A stretch of DNA of 64,000 bases from Brevibacterium zhoupengii (GTDB lineage Bacteria; Actinomycetota; Actinomycetes; Actinomycetales; Brevibacteriaceae): positions 1,798,001-1,862,000 of the forward strand of contig NZ_CP088298.1 of the NCBI RefSeq assembly GCF_021117425.1, given 5' to 3'. Positions 45,602 to 55,337 of the stretch are shown here, in pieces. A program made the translations under genes and the position numbers. A model generated the notes under the pieces. That model searched no databases. It was not told the origin of the DNA and worked only from the letters and a program-made list of their open reading frames with translations. Each line of letters opens with the position of its first letter. Position 1 is the stretch's first letter.

Positions 45602-47062
45602 GTGCTCGATTCCACCGACTACAAGGTTGCCGATCTGAGCCTGGCCGAGGCCGGCCGGCACCAGATCCGACTGGCCGAACGCGAGATGCCAGGACTCATG
45701 GCTCTGCGCGAAGAATTCGGCCAGAGCAAGCCGCTGACCGGGGCCCGCATCGCCGGAAGCCTGCACATGACGGTGCAGACGGCCGTGCTCATCGAAACCC
45801 TCGTCGCTCTTGGGGCGCAGGTGCGCTGGGCCAGCTGCAACATCTTCTCCACCCAGGATGAGGCCGCCGCTGCCGTCGTCGTCGGCACCGGAAGCGTCGA
45901 CGCCCCTGCCGGTGTGCCGGTCTTCGCCTGGAAGGGTGAGACCCTGGAAGAGTACTGGTGGGCCGCGGACAAGATCTTCGACTTCGCCGAGGGCGCCAAC
46001 CTCATCCTCGACGACGGCGGCGACGCCACCATGTACGTCCTCAAGGGCGCCCAGGCTGAACTCGATGGGGGAGTCCCAGCCGCCGACGAAGACGACCCTG
46101 AGGAGTTCAAGGTCCTCCTGGCACAGGTGCAGAGATCACTTGAAGCCTCGCCTGGTCGTTTCGGACGCATCGCCGCCGGTATCAAGGGCGTCAGCGAAGA
46201 GACCACGACGGGCGTCAACCGTCTCTACCGCCTAGCCGAGGAAGGAAGCCTTCCGTTCCCGGCCATCAACGTCAACGACTCGGTGACGAAGTCGAAGTTC
46301 GACAACCGCTACGGCATCCGCCACTCCCTGCCCGACGGCCTCAACCGCGCCACCGATGTTCTCATCGGCGGCAAGATCGCAGTGGTCGTCGGCTACGGTG
46401 ACGTCGGCAAGGGAGCCGCCGAGGCGCTGCGCGGTCAGGGTGCCAGAGTCATCGTCACCGAGATCGACCCGATCTGCGCCATGCAGGCGACGATGGACGG
46501 CTACCAGGTAGAACACCTCGACACCGTGGCACCGACGGCTGACATCATCATCACGACCACCGGCAACACGCGTGTCGTCGGAGTCGAGGTGCTCACCAGC
46601 CTCAAGCCCGGAGCGATCGTGGGCAACGTGGGCCACTTCGACGATGAGATCGATCTGGCCGGACTGGCCAAGATCTCCGGAGTGACCAAGGTCGAGATCA
46701 AGCCCCAGGTCCACGAATGGCGCGTGCCCGTCCCTGCCGATCTCGGACTGGACCGTGACCAGACGGACTTCCTCGTCCTCTCCGAAGGTCGCCTGCTCAA
46801 CCTGGGCAACGCGACCGGTCACCCTTCGTTCGTCATGAGCGCATCATTTGCCAACCAGGTGCTCGCACAGATCGAACTCTGGGTCCGTGCCGATCGTTAC
46901 GACAACGATGTGCATCGCCTGGCGAAGGAACTCGACGAGAAGGTCGCCCGTCTTCACCTGCCGGCACTCGGAGCCAAGCTGTCCGAGCTGTCGAAGGAAC
47001 AGGCCGAGTACATCGGCGTCGACGTCGCCGGACCCTATAAGCCCGAGCACTACCGGTACTGA
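45602..47062 (+). CDS. ahcY: Adenosylhomocysteinase
   Basis: This 486-residue enzyme splits S-adenosylhomocysteine into adenosine and homocysteine with a tightly bound NAD, clearing the product of methyltransferases. It has the substrate region [16 protein letters not shown], the NAD loop [15 protein letters not shown], and the C-terminal [19 protein letters not shown] with the lysine and tyrosine that reach the partner subunit's NAD. The GTG start follows GGAGG by four bases. Only 45 bases separate it from manB, too few for an SAH riboswitch. Confidence 0.95.
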   Translation: MLDSTDYKVADLSLAEAGRHQIRLAEREMPGLMALREEFGQSKPLTGARIAGSLHMTVQTAVLIETLVALGAQVRWASCNIFSTQDEAAAAVVVGTGSVDAPAGVPVFAWKGETLEEYWWAADKIFDFAEGANLILDDGGDATMYVLKGAQAELDGGVPAADEDDPEEFKVLLAQVQRSLEASPGRFGRIAAGIKGVSEETTTGVNRLYRLAEEGSLPFPAINVNDSVTKSKFDNRYGIRHSLPDGLNRATDVLIGGKIAVVVGYGDVGKGAAEALRGQGARVIVTEIDPICAMQATMDGYQVEHLDTVAPTADIIITTTGNTRVVGVEVLTSLKPGAIVGNVGHFDDEIDLAGLAKISGVTKVEIKPQVHEWRVPVPADLGLDRDQTDFLVLSEGRLLNLGNATGHPSFVMSASFANQVLAQIELWVRADRYDNDVHRLAKELDEKVARLHLPALGAKLSELSKEQAEYIGVDVAGPYKPEHYRY

Positions 47063-47077
47063 GCTTCCCTGACGCTC

Positions 47078-47113
47078 TCAGGCCCGACTCCCAACGACTG
47101 GGGTCGGGCCTGA
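47078..47113. terminator. Terminator after ahcY
   Basis: TCAGGCCCGACTCC (47078-47091) pairs with GGGGTCGGGCCTGA (47100-47113), one mismatch, around an 8-base loop. It lies 16 bases past the stop, between convergent genes. Confidence 0.85.
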
Positions 47114-47177
47114 ACTGTCTGTGGAGCTGCGTGTATGGGGTGTAGTGGGGCTGAGCGTGTAGGTGGGTGTGGAGCCT

Positions 47178-48002
47178 TCAGCGGCTCTGCAGACTCAGTC
47201 CGTGAGGGAGAGTGTTGACTCCTGTGCGGAAGGCCTGAGACTGTTCTGCGCGGCGCTGCTGTTTTGCGAACTCGGCCGAGCGCTGACGGTGGATGACCGC
47301 TGACAGGAACTGTTCGGGCATCGTCCCCTCCGGCGGTGCCGGCGCAACATAGGGGTTGAGTTCGGTGGCGAGCTCCTTCGCCCGCTCCCAGCGCGAATCG
47401 CGTCCCAGATTCTCAGCCATCGACAGGAACTGGACGATTCGCCGGTGCAGTCCGGCCGGAAGTGTGGCGATGTCGGTCTCCGCCAGCCAGTTGTGCAGGT
47501 GCGGTGAGACATGCGTGTGCACCGGCTGAGGTGGGGCGGTGCGTTCACTCACAGCCATCGTCCCGGCCATGTAGTCGCCGAGGCGTTTGGACTGCGGAGA
47601 GATCAAGCCGGAGAGAGCGGCCACACCGCCGCCGGTCGACAGGATCTCGAAGGGCCAGAGAATAGCTCGAATGAACGAATGCCTGGCTCGTACGGCGCCA
47701 CCGTCATCGCGGACGACGCGCAGGCCGAGGATGAGCTTGCCGAGTGAGCGGCCGTGGGTGAGGACCTCGACGATCATCGGCAGGAGAACGAACACCGAAA
47801 TGCTCATGATGGTCATCACCGATGTGAGCAGCAGCTCGTTGACGTCAAGAATCTGCAACAGGAACCAGAACATGGCGACGATGAGCCCGATATTGACGAT
47901 TGAGTAGACGATGAAGTCGATGAGGCAGCTCAAGGCACGTGCCGCCAGGGCGGCAGGCTGAATGCTCAATTCGACGGCTTCTCCCGTCACCAAAGTGCTC
48001 AC
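47178..48002 (-). CDS. RDD family membrane protein
   Basis: This 274-residue protein has an RDD domain with three or four hydrophobic helices (about 20-45, 53-80 and 105-135). The namesake arginine is replaced near SCLIDFIVYS (Cys-Leu-Ile-Asp), while the LGKLILGLRVVRDDGG loop is typical. The C-terminal 130 residues are cytoplasmic and contain RFGRD-like basic patches. It is divergent from the SpoIIM gene and belongs to the same conserved block as the DUF58/MoxR genes. It starts at GTG with CAGGAT six bases upstream. RDD proteins are suspected transport or assembly factors; the role is unproven. Confidence 0.83.
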   Translation of the reverse strand: MSTLVTGEAVELSIQPAALAARALSCLIDFIVYSIVNIGLIVAMFWFLLQILDVNELLLTSVMTIMSISVFVLLPMIVEVLTHGRSLGKLILGLRVVRDDGGAVRARHSFIRAILWPFEILSTGGGVAALSGLISPQSKRLGDYMAGTMAVSERTAPPQPVHTHVSPHLHNWLAETDIATLPAGLHRRIVQFLSMAENLGRDSRWERAKELATELNPYVAPAPPEGTMPEQFLSAVIHRQRSAEFAKQQRRAEQSQAFRTGVNTLPHGLSLQSR

Positions 48003-48095
48003 AAATCCATCCTGTCACAATTCGCATTCCCACTTCACGGCGGATCGCCCGTCATCTACATTCGGTGTGGAAGAACTCTCGGATAGGGTTGAAGC

Positions 48096-49094
48096 ATGGA
48101 CCCGAATCTGCTGGCCGAACTGCACGGCGACAAGTGGCGAGAACTGTCCATGTTGGCGAAGAAGAACACACTCAGTCCGGTCCAGACCCACAGATTCCTC
48201 GACCTCTATCGTGATGCGTCGAAGGATCTCTCGCGGATCATGACAGTCGCACCCGACTCGGTGGAAGCTGCACGTCTGTCGACGATCGTCCATCGCTCGC
48301 GCAACCATCTTTCCGCAGTCCCATCCGGTGGTCTGAGCGGTCTCTCCCGCTTCTTCGTCGTCAGCCTGCCGCTGTCGATCTATCGGCTCCGCTGGGACTT
48401 CCTCATCGTCGCAGTCTGCTTCCTGGCAGTCGCGAGCCTGGCCGGGATCTGGGCGGGAATGCATCCGGAGGTCCTCGAGACCTTCGGAGATCATGCATTC
48501 CGCAAACAGTTCGCCGAACATGATTTCGTCAATTACTACAAGGAGAATCCGAACGGCTTCTTCGCCGTGGGTGTGTGGACGAACAACGCCTGGATCGCAG
48601 TGCAGTTCGTGCTTCTGGGCATCACGGGAGTCTTCGTCGTCTCAGGACTGTTCTCCAATGCCGTCAACGTCGGCTTCTCCGGGGCGATGATGTTCGAGTT
48701 CGACCGCGGTTCGGATTTCTTCCTCTACATCCTCCCGCACGGCATCCCCGAGATCAGCTGCATCATCCTCGCCGCAGCAGCGGGGCTGAGACTGTTCTTC
48801 GCCTGGGTGGTGCCGGGCCCACAGCTGCGGCGGAACAAACTGGCCTCGGAGGCCAGATCACTGTTGACAGTCGCTGGAGGACTGGTCATCATGCTGTTCA
48901 TCTCGGGTCTCATCGAAGGATTCGTCACCCCGAATCCGATTCCACCGGCGCTCAAGATCGCCATCGGCGTTGCCTATACGGCCGCAGTCATCGGCTATGC
49001 CTGGTACTTCGGCAAACGCGCCGCCAGAGCCGGACTCAGCGCCGACCTCGACGAACACCAGGCCGGCTACTCGATCCTCGCCACCGACAGGTAG
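48096..49094 (+). CDS. Stage II sporulation protein M family membrane protein
   Basis: This 332-residue SpoIIM/DUF95-like protein has an N-terminal soluble helical part (about 1-95; MDPNLLAELHGDKWRELSML), then about six membrane helices. NPNGFFAVGVWTNNAWIAVQF and FFLYILPHGIPEISCIILAAAAGLRLFF are family hallmarks. In sporulators SpoIIM helps septal peptidoglycan remodelling; in non-sporulating actinobacteria this version occurs with RDD, MoxR and DUF58 genes. TAGGGT (48084-48089) lies six bases before the ATG, suggesting leaderless initiation. Its end carries short stop-codon repeats (see findings). Confidence 0.87.
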   Translation: MDPNLLAELHGDKWRELSMLAKKNTLSPVQTHRFLDLYRDASKDLSRIMTVAPDSVEAARLSTIVHRSRNHLSAVPSGGLSGLSRFFVVSLPLSIYRLRWDFLIVAVCFLAVASLAGIWAGMHPEVLETFGDHAFRKQFAEHDFVNYYKENPNGFFAVGVWTNNAWIAVQFVLLGITGVFVVSGLFSNAVNVGFSGAMMFEFDRGSDFFLYILPHGIPEISCIILAAAAGLRLFFAWVVPGPQLRRNKLASEARSLLTVAGGLVIMLFISGLIEGFVTPNPIPPALKIAIGVAYTAAVIGYAWYFGKRAARAGLSADLDEHQAGYSILATDR

Positions 49095-49144
49095 GGTCTC
49101 CACCGATAGTTGGGCCCCATAGACCGGTAGGGGCTCGCCGCGGC

Positions 49145-50431
49145 CTAGAGCTTCCCTGTGGCCTTGAGATTGATGTAGAGATCGGCCAATGCTCCAGGCA
49201 GATCGTCGGGTCCAGCTTCGACGGACTGGACACCGGCTCCGCGCAGACGCGTCTGCAGTGACTTCGACGTCAGCAGCTCCGATTCCGCGGCAGCGGCCGT
49301 GAAGATCTCATCGATTCCATCACGTCTGGCGGCCAGTTCCTGCAGTCCGGGATCCTCGACGGAGGCTAGGACCACACGGTGCCGGGCCAGGAGAGTCGGC
49401 AGCACCGGCAGGATCTCATCGGAGACGCTGCCCTCGTCCAATGCGGTGACGAGGACGACGAGGGCATGTTGGCGCGACGTGGCCAGAACCGTCGAGGAGA
49501 TCTGCTCCCAGTCGGCATCGTAGAGTTCCGGATGCACAGTGGTCAGCGCCACCGACAGGTCATGGACAGGGTCCTCCGAGCGGTGGCTTGAAGCAATGGC
49601 GCGGATGCGTGCATCGGCGACGACGACATCGACGCGGTCACCTGCTCCCGAAGCCAGGGCCGTCAGCAGCAGGGCAGACTCCAGCGCCGCATCGAAGACA
49701 GTGCCGTCTCCACACCGTCGTGCTGCCAGTCGGGACGAATCGACGACGATGACGACCCTGCGATCACGTTCTGGCCGCCAGGTCTTGACCACCAGATCCT
49801 GGGCCCGGGCACTGGCACGCCAATCGATCGAACGCACATCATCACCGTCGACGTAGTCGCGCAGCGAGTCGAACTCAGTGCCCATGCCGCGGATCATCAC
49901 AGCAGAGCGACCGTCGAGCTCACGCAGCTTCTGCGTCTTCGACGGCAGTTCACGTCGGGAGATGAAGGGCGGCAGGACGCGCACGACGGCGGGCACGTCG
50001 AAGCTCTTCTGGCGAGCGATCAAGCCCACGGCGCTGCGGCTGCGGATGGTGACCTTGTCACCGTGCAGGGCACCGCGACGCACCGGCAGGAGCTGAGTGA
50101 CCACCTGGGTGTTCTCCTCCGGAGCCAGGTCGAACTGCGAGCGGGTGCTCTTCGCACCGGCACTCGGCGACCAGGCATCGCGGACCGCAAGACGCAGACG
50201 CCGGGGAGAGTCGTTGACCACCGTGAGTGTGGAATGGGTGGGGTCTCCCAGCCGGACCATCGGTCCGGGTGTGCGCTGAAGGGAGGCCAACCTCGGCGGT
50301 GGTGTGAGGAAGAAGTCGACGAAGGCGAGGAGGACGATGACGCCAGCGACGATCAGCGCACTGGTGAACCCCGGCATGAGCATGACGGGGATGATCCCAA
50401 GCAGGGTCAGCAGGAGCAGACGTGTGGTCAT
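49145..50431 (-). CDS. DUF58 domain protein
   Basis: This 428-residue protein has two N-terminal membrane helices (about 5-40), a beta-rich region and a DUF58 core around SIDWRASARAQDLVVKTWRPERDRRVVIVVDSSR, followed by a von Willebrand A-like fold. DUF58 proteins accompany MoxR ATPases, which are thought to load metal or remodel their VWA partners. Its start abuts the moxR stop (TGAATG). It is the last gene of a tightly packed five-gene leftward operon. Confidence 0.88.
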   Translation of the reverse strand: MTTRLLLLTLLGIIPVMLMPGFTSALIVAGVIVLLAFVDFFLTPPPRLASLQRTPGPMVRLGDPTHSTLTVVNDSPRRLRLAVRDAWSPSAGAKSTRSQFDLAPEENTQVVTQLLPVRRGALHGDKVTIRSRSAVGLIARQKSFDVPAVVRVLPPFISRRELPSKTQKLRELDGRSAVMIRGMGTEFDSLRDYVDGDDVRSIDWRASARAQDLVVKTWRPERDRRVVIVVDSSRLAARRCGDGTVFDAALESALLLTALASGAGDRVDVVVADARIRAIASSHRSEDPVHDLSVALTTVHPELYDADWEQISSTVLATSRQHALVVLVTALDEGSVSDEILPVLPTLLARHRVVLASVEDPGLQELAARRDGIDEIFTAAAAESELLTSKSLQTRLRGAGVQSVEAGPDDLPGALADLYINLKATGKL

Positions 50432-51556
50432 TCAGCGCGGGACTTCGGTGGTTGCGATGATCGAGTTGAGGACCTGATCGACGTTGAGCCCGTCCATCTG
50501 AGCCTCCGGACGCAGGATCACACGGTGTCCCAGAGTCATGTGCGCCAGCGCTTTGACGTCATCGGGTGTCACGTATCCGCGACCTGACAACCAGGCATAG
50601 GCGCGTGCGGCACCGAGCATGCGGGTGGCGCCACGCGGGGAGACGCCCAAGGCCAATGACGGTGCCTGCCGTGTGGCCCTGGCGAGGTCGACGATGTAGG
50701 TGATGACCTGTGGGGCGATGTAGATCTCGGCGATGCGCTCCCGGGCCTGGGCGATCATGGCCGCGTCGACGACCGGGGTCAGTCCCGCCTCGGCGAGGTG
50801 GGAGGCATCGAAGCCGTGTGCGTGACGGTTGAGGATCTCGAATTCGAGATCGCGTTCGGGCAGTCCGAGCACGAGTTTGAACAGGAACCGGTCAAGCTGA
50901 GCCTCGGGCAGGGGGTATGTTCCCTCATACTCCAGTGGGTTCTGGGTGGCAGCGACCATGAACGGTTCGGGCAGCGCACGGGAGCCGCCGCCGACGGAGA
51001 CCTGATGCTCCTCCATGGCCTCGAGCAGAGCCGACTGGGTCTTGGGCGGGGTGCGGTTGATCTCATCGGCGATGAGGATGTTGGTGAACACGGGTCCGGC
51101 ACGGAACTCGAAGTTCGACACGGATGCGTCATAGACCAGCGAGCCGGTGACATCGCTGGGCATAAGGTCCGGGGTGAACTGGATGCGTGTGTTGTCGAGG
51201 CTAACCGAGGTGGCGAAGCTGCGCACCAGGAGGGTCTTGGCAACACCGGGCACACCCTCGAGCAGGACATGGCCCTGGCACAGGAGGGCGATGAGCATGC
51301 CGGTGACTGCTTCGTCCTGACCGACGACGGCCTTGGCGATCTGCGTGCGCACATCGACGAACGCCTCGCGCAGCGGGTCGCGCTCCTGGGCCGGCTGCTG
51401 TGGGGCTGGTGCCGGCTGAGCCTGCTGCTGAGCCGGTTGTTGCTCGTGCGACGGGGTCTGCTGCGGCTGCGCTGGTGGCTGCGGCTGCACCGGCTGCGGC
51501 TGAATCGGCTGGGCCGATTGTGGCTGGGCGGAGTTCTCTCCAGGAGTCTGTGTCAT
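50432..51556 (-). CDS. moxR: MoxR-family AAA+ ATPase
   Basis: This 374-residue MoxR ATPase has an N-terminal Gln/Pro-rich tail (1-60), then the AAA+ core with Walker A GVPGVAKT, Walker [13 protein letters not shown] and sensor region [25 protein letters not shown]. MoxR proteins act as chaperones for VWA/DUF58 partners. It overlaps the DUF4350 gene upstream by four bases and abuts the DUF58 gene downstream. It is equivalent in position to MoxR2 (Rv3692) of M. tuberculosis. Confidence 0.93.
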   Translation of the reverse strand: MTQTPGENSAQPQSAQPIQPQPVQPQPPAQPQQTPSHEQQPAQQQAQPAPAPQQPAQERDPLREAFVDVRTQIAKAVVGQDEAVTGMLIALLCQGHVLLEGVPGVAKTLLVRSFATSVSLDNTRIQFTPDLMPSDVTGSLVYDASVSNFEFRAGPVFTNILIADEINRTPPKTQSALLEAMEEHQVSVGGGSRALPEPFMVAATQNPLEYEGTYPLPEAQLDRFLFKLVLGLPERDLEFEILNRHAHGFDASHLAEAGLTPVVDAAMIAQARERIAEIYIAPQVITYIVDLARATRQAPSLALGVSPRGATRMLGAARAYAWLSGRGYVTPDDVKALAHMTLGHRVILRPEAQMDGLNVDQVLNSIIATTEVPR

Positions 51557-52818
51557 GAGACCTCGCTTTCGATGAGGGTGAGCAGATGGACGATGTTCGT
51601 CAGATCAGAGTCAGTGCGGGGCACCGCGGAGGAGAACACCGACTCGATGTGGGCAGGGTCGCGGCCCGTTGCATTTGCGATGCCGACGATGATGTCAGCG
51701 AGTCCCGCCTCGGGCCCCAGTGCCAACCGTTTCGCGATGCGCAGCAGGGCACCCGTGCGCAGAGTGTGCAGGGCTCCGGACCGGTCATGACTGCGCGCAG
51801 CCAGGGCCGCCCGACCGTGCACCGTCTCCACCGCCGGAACGATCACCGGCAGTCGTTCGACGGCCAGAGGACCGAACCTGCGGCCGATGATGAGCAGGAG
51901 GACGATGATGCACGGAACCAGCCACACGGCCCCGGCGATGAACCAGCTGGGCACATAGTCCAGGGTCGACGGTGCCGATTCGACGTTGTCAGACTCGGTC
52001 GGATAGTAGACGACCAGGTGGTCGGTCTGTGAGAGTTCGGAGAGCACCAGCGAGGCATGCCCCTCCTCGTCGATGCCGGCGTTGGTCGCCCAGTTGGAAT
52101 TGCCGAGGACGGTGACGGGAAAGTCGCCCTCTCCTCCGCCGCCCTCATCGACGATGAGCTGTCCGCGAGCCGACCCGGGAGTCACTGCGCCGCCATCGAT
52201 CTGCGAGACACCGGGACCGGCAAATGGGTAGCAGGCGGTCAGGCTCTCGGTGCCCTTCCTGGCTTCGGCATATTCGGACTCACCGGTCTCCACCGGGCCG
52301 GCAGCCTCAGCTGAAGGCACAGCACAATCGGGCGATGAGATCGTATCCGGAGATGCCAGCGGACTGAGGCTGTCGTTGACAGTGATGCGGTCGGTGAATT
52401 CCTGGACGGCATAGCCGGGGTCGATGAGCACGAGACGGTTGTCCTCGCCTGCCAGTGCCGACCGGAAGCCATCGATGTCGCCCTGGGAGAGCAGCTCGGC
52501 CTGCGTCGGGATCAGCAGCGAGGTGTCGGGCTGTCCGGCGGCTTTGTGGGCCGTGTCGAAATCCTCTGTGGTGGTGACATCGACCCCGTGGTCGCGCAGA
52601 GTCTCGACCATGGCCTTCGCGCCGTCGCGAGAGGAGGAATCGTAGTGCAGCGGTTCATCGGTGCCCCGGTCAGATGTCATCAGCATAGTCGCGATCACGG
52701 TGATGAGGATGGCGACGGCCGCGACGATCCACACCCCGGCTGATCTCAGGCGAGCCGTCAGCGGCACGGCCGCACTGGAACGAGTTCCCCTGGTCGCGAC
52801 ATCGATGTGGGCGCTCAT
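51553..52818 (-). CDS. DUF4350 domain membrane protein
   Basis: This 421-residue protein has one N-terminal helix (AGVWIVAAVAILITVIATMLM), an external DUF4350 domain (about 55-265; SSRDGAKAMVETLRDHGVDV opens it), a second helix near 275-300 (SWFIAGAVWLVPCIIVLLLII), and a cytoplasmic helical tail. DUF4350 has a GATase-like or Rossmann-like fold of unknown role. It overlaps its neighbours on both sides by four bases. Confidence 0.85.
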   Translation of the reverse strand: MSAHIDVATRGTRSSAAVPLTARLRSAGVWIVAAVAILITVIATMLMTSDRGTDEPLHYDSSSRDGAKAMVETLRDHGVDVTTTEDFDTAHKAAGQPDTSLLIPTQAELLSQGDIDGFRSALAGEDNRLVLIDPGYAVQEFTDRITVNDSLSPLASPDTISSPDCAVPSAEAAGPVETGESEYAEARKGTESLTACYPFAGPGVSQIDGGAVTPGSARGQLIVDEGGGGEGDFPVTVLGNSNWATNAGIDEEGHASLVLSELSQTDHLVVYYPTESDNVESAPSTLDYVPSWFIAGAVWLVPCIIVLLLIIGRRFGPLAVERLPVIVPAVETVHGRAALAARSHDRSGALHTLRTGALLRIAKRLALGPEAGLADIIVGIANATGRDPAHIESVFSSAVPRTDSDLTNIVHLLTLIESEVS

Positions 52819-53471
52819 GATGGCACCGCCGATTGCTGCCGGAGACTCAAGGAGCTGAGCCTGCCATCGAGTGCCCGGAATTCGTTGTAGGTCGCCTGCA
52901 GCGAATCTGTCGAAGTCCGGGCGGGATCCTCACCGAAGAGGAGGTCGTTGAAGACGTTCGCCACGCGAGCCAGCTCTCGTCTCTGCTCTGGCAGCTGCTC
53001 TCCGGCGGTGCGGCTGAGCTCGCTGGCCGTTGACGCCGAATCGAGAGTCACGATCTGCTTCTGCGAGAGTACGGCGAAGATGGCACGGGCGGAATCGATG
53101 ACCGCGGTCCGCATGTCTCCGCGCTCGGCCGCTGCCTGGGCACTGTCCCTCCACGGACCGGGCTGCGGTGAGGCGACGACGGGGTCGAAGGCCGACAGCG
53201 GAAGGCTGGTTTTCTTCAGTCCGACGCGCCCGACTCGCCAGATGATCAGCGCGATGATGGCGGCGAGGGCCACGACGACGATGAGGAGCAGCCATGGTGA
53301 GTTGCCGTCCAAGGCTGTGGAGATGATTGAGTCCCAGATTCGGCTGAGCCATTGTCCCAGCTGTTCCAACGGCGTGAGATCGGTACTCGAGTACTCGTCC
53401 TTCGACAGTTCGTGTTCGACCCATTGACGACCGGTCTCACGATCGATGGGAGAGCTGCTGAGCAGGCTCAT
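52815..53471 (-). CDS. DUF4129 domain membrane protein
   Basis: This 218-residue protein has a single central helix (SPWLLLIVVVALAAIIALIIW, about 59-80), with a short external N-terminus and a C-terminal cytoplasmic DUF4129 domain (about 105-205; AAERGDMRTAVIDSARAIFAVL and SRTAGEQLPEQRRELARVANVFNDLLFG). DUF4129 is usually found beside transglutaminase or DUF58/MoxR genes. It is coupled by ATGA overlaps to both neighbours. Confidence 0.85.
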   Translation of the reverse strand: MSLLSSSPIDRETGRQWVEHELSKDEYSSTDLTPLEQLGQWLSRIWDSIISTALDGNSPWLLLIVVVALAAIIALIIWRVGRVGLKKTSLPLSAFDPVVASPQPGPWRDSAQAAAERGDMRTAVIDSARAIFAVLSQKQIVTLDSASTASELSRTAGEQLPEQRRELARVANVFNDLLFGEDPARTSTDSLQATYNEFRALDGRLSSLSLRQQSAVPS

Positions 53472-54556
53472 GCGCTGCCCTCCTCACGGCGGATGAGAAC
53501 CAGGTCGAAGCCTTCAGAGCGCATGCGCTGGTCGAAGTAGCAGACGCAGACGAGGCAGGAGAAGTAGGCGAAGAGGATCGCTGAGGACACTGTCGTCAAG
53601 ATCAGGAGCAGGGCTCCGGCGACGACGGTGATGGCGGTGAGCGACATGGAGTCAGCGGCAGCGGCACCGATGGCAAGAGTCGCGATGACGGTGAGGATCG
53701 AGACGAGCGGGGTGATGATGAGCTGGACCAGTTGGTTGGACAGGAAGTAGCCGAGCCCGAGCTGGCCGAGGGTCCGCCAGAAGCCGCTTCCAGTCAGCCT
53801 CCACGACCGGCGCAGTCCCGCACGCACACCCAGACGCTCGACGGCGATGGCCGAGCCGGTGAAGGCGAACCGCAGGTTGAGCCAGATCAGGGCGCACAGC
53901 CACAGACCCAGTGCAACGAGAGCGGTGACGATCGCAACAACCGGGTTGTCGGCTAGAGCGAACAGAAGTGAGGGGAGACTGAGCAGGAGCAGCAGGCCGA
54001 GGTTGACGCCGCCCAGGAGCAGCGCGGCGAGAACGAGTGTCCACCGGCGACCGCGCAGAGATTGCCATGACTGCGTCAAGGTCGTCTTGCGTGCCCCGAA
54101 CGAAGCCTCGGCGCCGCTGGCAGCCAGTCCGGCAAGGAAATGGGCCACGCCGAGGCTGAGCAGGCTGATCGCGAACGATCCCATCTGCGCGAGCAGGAAG
54201 AATCCGGACATCGCGTCGTCGTTGCTGACGATGTCGTTGAGGAAGGGCAGGAACTGCAGGACGACGAAGGTCCCGAGCGCGGTCAGAATCAGGGTCCAGA
54301 GCGTGAATACGATGAGGGCGGCACCGATGGTAAGGCCGGGAATGAATCGCAGCAGCCGGAAACCGGAATCGAGCACCTCGAAGAAGGTCAGCGGTCGTTT
54401 GGCCAGGACTCCACGCGGGGAAGGCGGGTGCCATTCGTGATGCGTCGGGCCCTGATCTCGTCGTTGCCACTGACCGGTCTGCCAGTCGACCTCTGAGGTC
54501 CACGCATTCGATCGTCCCATCACCGACCAATCCTGCCATGATTCGCGGTCTGACAC
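53468..54556 (-). CDS. Multispan membrane protein, first gene of the MoxR/DUF58 operon
   Basis: This 362-residue protein has a soluble Trp-rich N-terminus (about 1-60; PTHHEWHPPSPRGVLAKRPLTFFEVLDSGFRLLRFIPG includes the family-like entry into helix 1), then about six long hydrophobic segments. It resembles the glycerophosphodiester-phosphodiesterase membrane-domain family without a catalytic domain. It starts at GTG; a second GTG 33 bases on is possible. It overlaps the DUF4129 gene. It probably assembles with the other membrane proteins of this operon. Confidence 0.78.
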   Translation of the reverse strand: MSDRESWQDWSVMGRSNAWTSEVDWQTGQWQRRDQGPTHHEWHPPSPRGVLAKRPLTFFEVLDSGFRLLRFIPGLTIGAALIVFTLWTLILTALGTFVVLQFLPFLNDIVSNDDAMSGFFLLAQMGSFAISLLSLGVAHFLAGLAASGAEASFGARKTTLTQSWQSLRGRRWTLVLAALLLGGVNLGLLLLLSLPSLLFALADNPVVAIVTALVALGLWLCALIWLNLRFAFTGSAIAVERLGVRAGLRRSWRLTGSGFWRTLGQLGLGYFLSNQLVQLIITPLVSILTVIATLAIGAAAADSMSLTAITVVAGALLLILTTVSSAILFAYFSCLVCVCYFDQRMRSEGFDLVLIRREEGSA

Positions 54557-54656
54557 CGAGTCGAACCGCCACTGAAGCCGAGTTCACAACGTCTGCATTC
54601 AGCAGCGGGGGGTGTCGAGGTCGAAAGATTGGGCGCTCATAAGCGACAATGGGAGC

Positions 54657-55337
54657 ATGAACGCTCGTATCCTCGTAGTTGATGATGACACGGCTTTGGC
54701 CGAAATGATCGGAATTGTGCTCAAAAGCGAAGGCTTCGAACCTTACTTCTGTGCCACAGGCGATCAGGCTTTCGAAGAATTCCAAAAGGTGAATCCGGAC
54801 CTCGTCCTCCTCGACCTCATGCTGCCTGGGAAGGACGGACTTGAGGTGTGCCGGGAGATCCGGGAGATCTCCTCGGTGCCGATCATCATGCTCACGGCGA
54901 AATCGGACACCGTGGACGTCGTCCTCGGCCTGGAGTCCGGCGCCGATGACTACGTTCCCAAACCGTTCAAGCCCAAGGAGCTCATCGCCAGGGTGCGGGC
55001 CCGCCTGCGCATCTCCGAACCGCAGGCACCGGAACTGCTCACCGTCGGCGATGTCGTTGTCGATGTCGCTGGTCACACGGTGACCAAGGGCGGTTCCCCT
55101 ATCTCCCTGACTCCGCTCGAGTTCGATCTGCTGGTGGCCCTGGCCCGCAAACCCTGGCAGGTCTTCTCCCGTGAGACCCTGCTCGAAGAGGTGTGGGGTT
55201 ACCGGCATGCGGCGGACACCCGTCTCGTGAACGTGCACGTGCAGCGACTGCGTTCGAAGATCGAACGTGACCCGGAGAAGCCGGACATCATCGTCACCGT
55301 TCGCGGCGTGGGATATAAGGCAGGCAGAGCGGCGTGA
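54657..55337 (+). CDS. mtrA: Response regulator MtrA
   Basis: This 226-residue OmpR-family regulator has a receiver domain with acidic pocket DDD (residues 9-11), phosphoacceptor D53 (VLLDLMLPG), and the conserved TAK and KPF motifs. The winged helix (about 130-224) contains SPISLTPLEFDLLVALARKPWQVFSRETLLEEVWGY. MtrA controls cell-wall hydrolase and division genes in actinobacteria and is essential in M. tuberculosis. I chose the ATG at 54657: GACAAT lies six bases upstream (leaderless) and the length matches known MtrA. mtrB overlaps it by four bases. Confidence 0.96.
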   Translation: MNARILVVDDDTALAEMIGIVLKSEGFEPYFCATGDQAFEEFQKVNPDLVLLDLMLPGKDGLEVCREIREISSVPIIMLTAKSDTVDVVLGLESGADDYVPKPFKPKELIARVRARLRISEPQAPELLTVGDVVVDVAGHTVTKGGSPISLTPLEFDLLVALARKPWQVFSRETLLEEVWGYRHAADTRLVNVHVQRLRSKIERDPEKPDIIVTVRGVGYKAGRAA

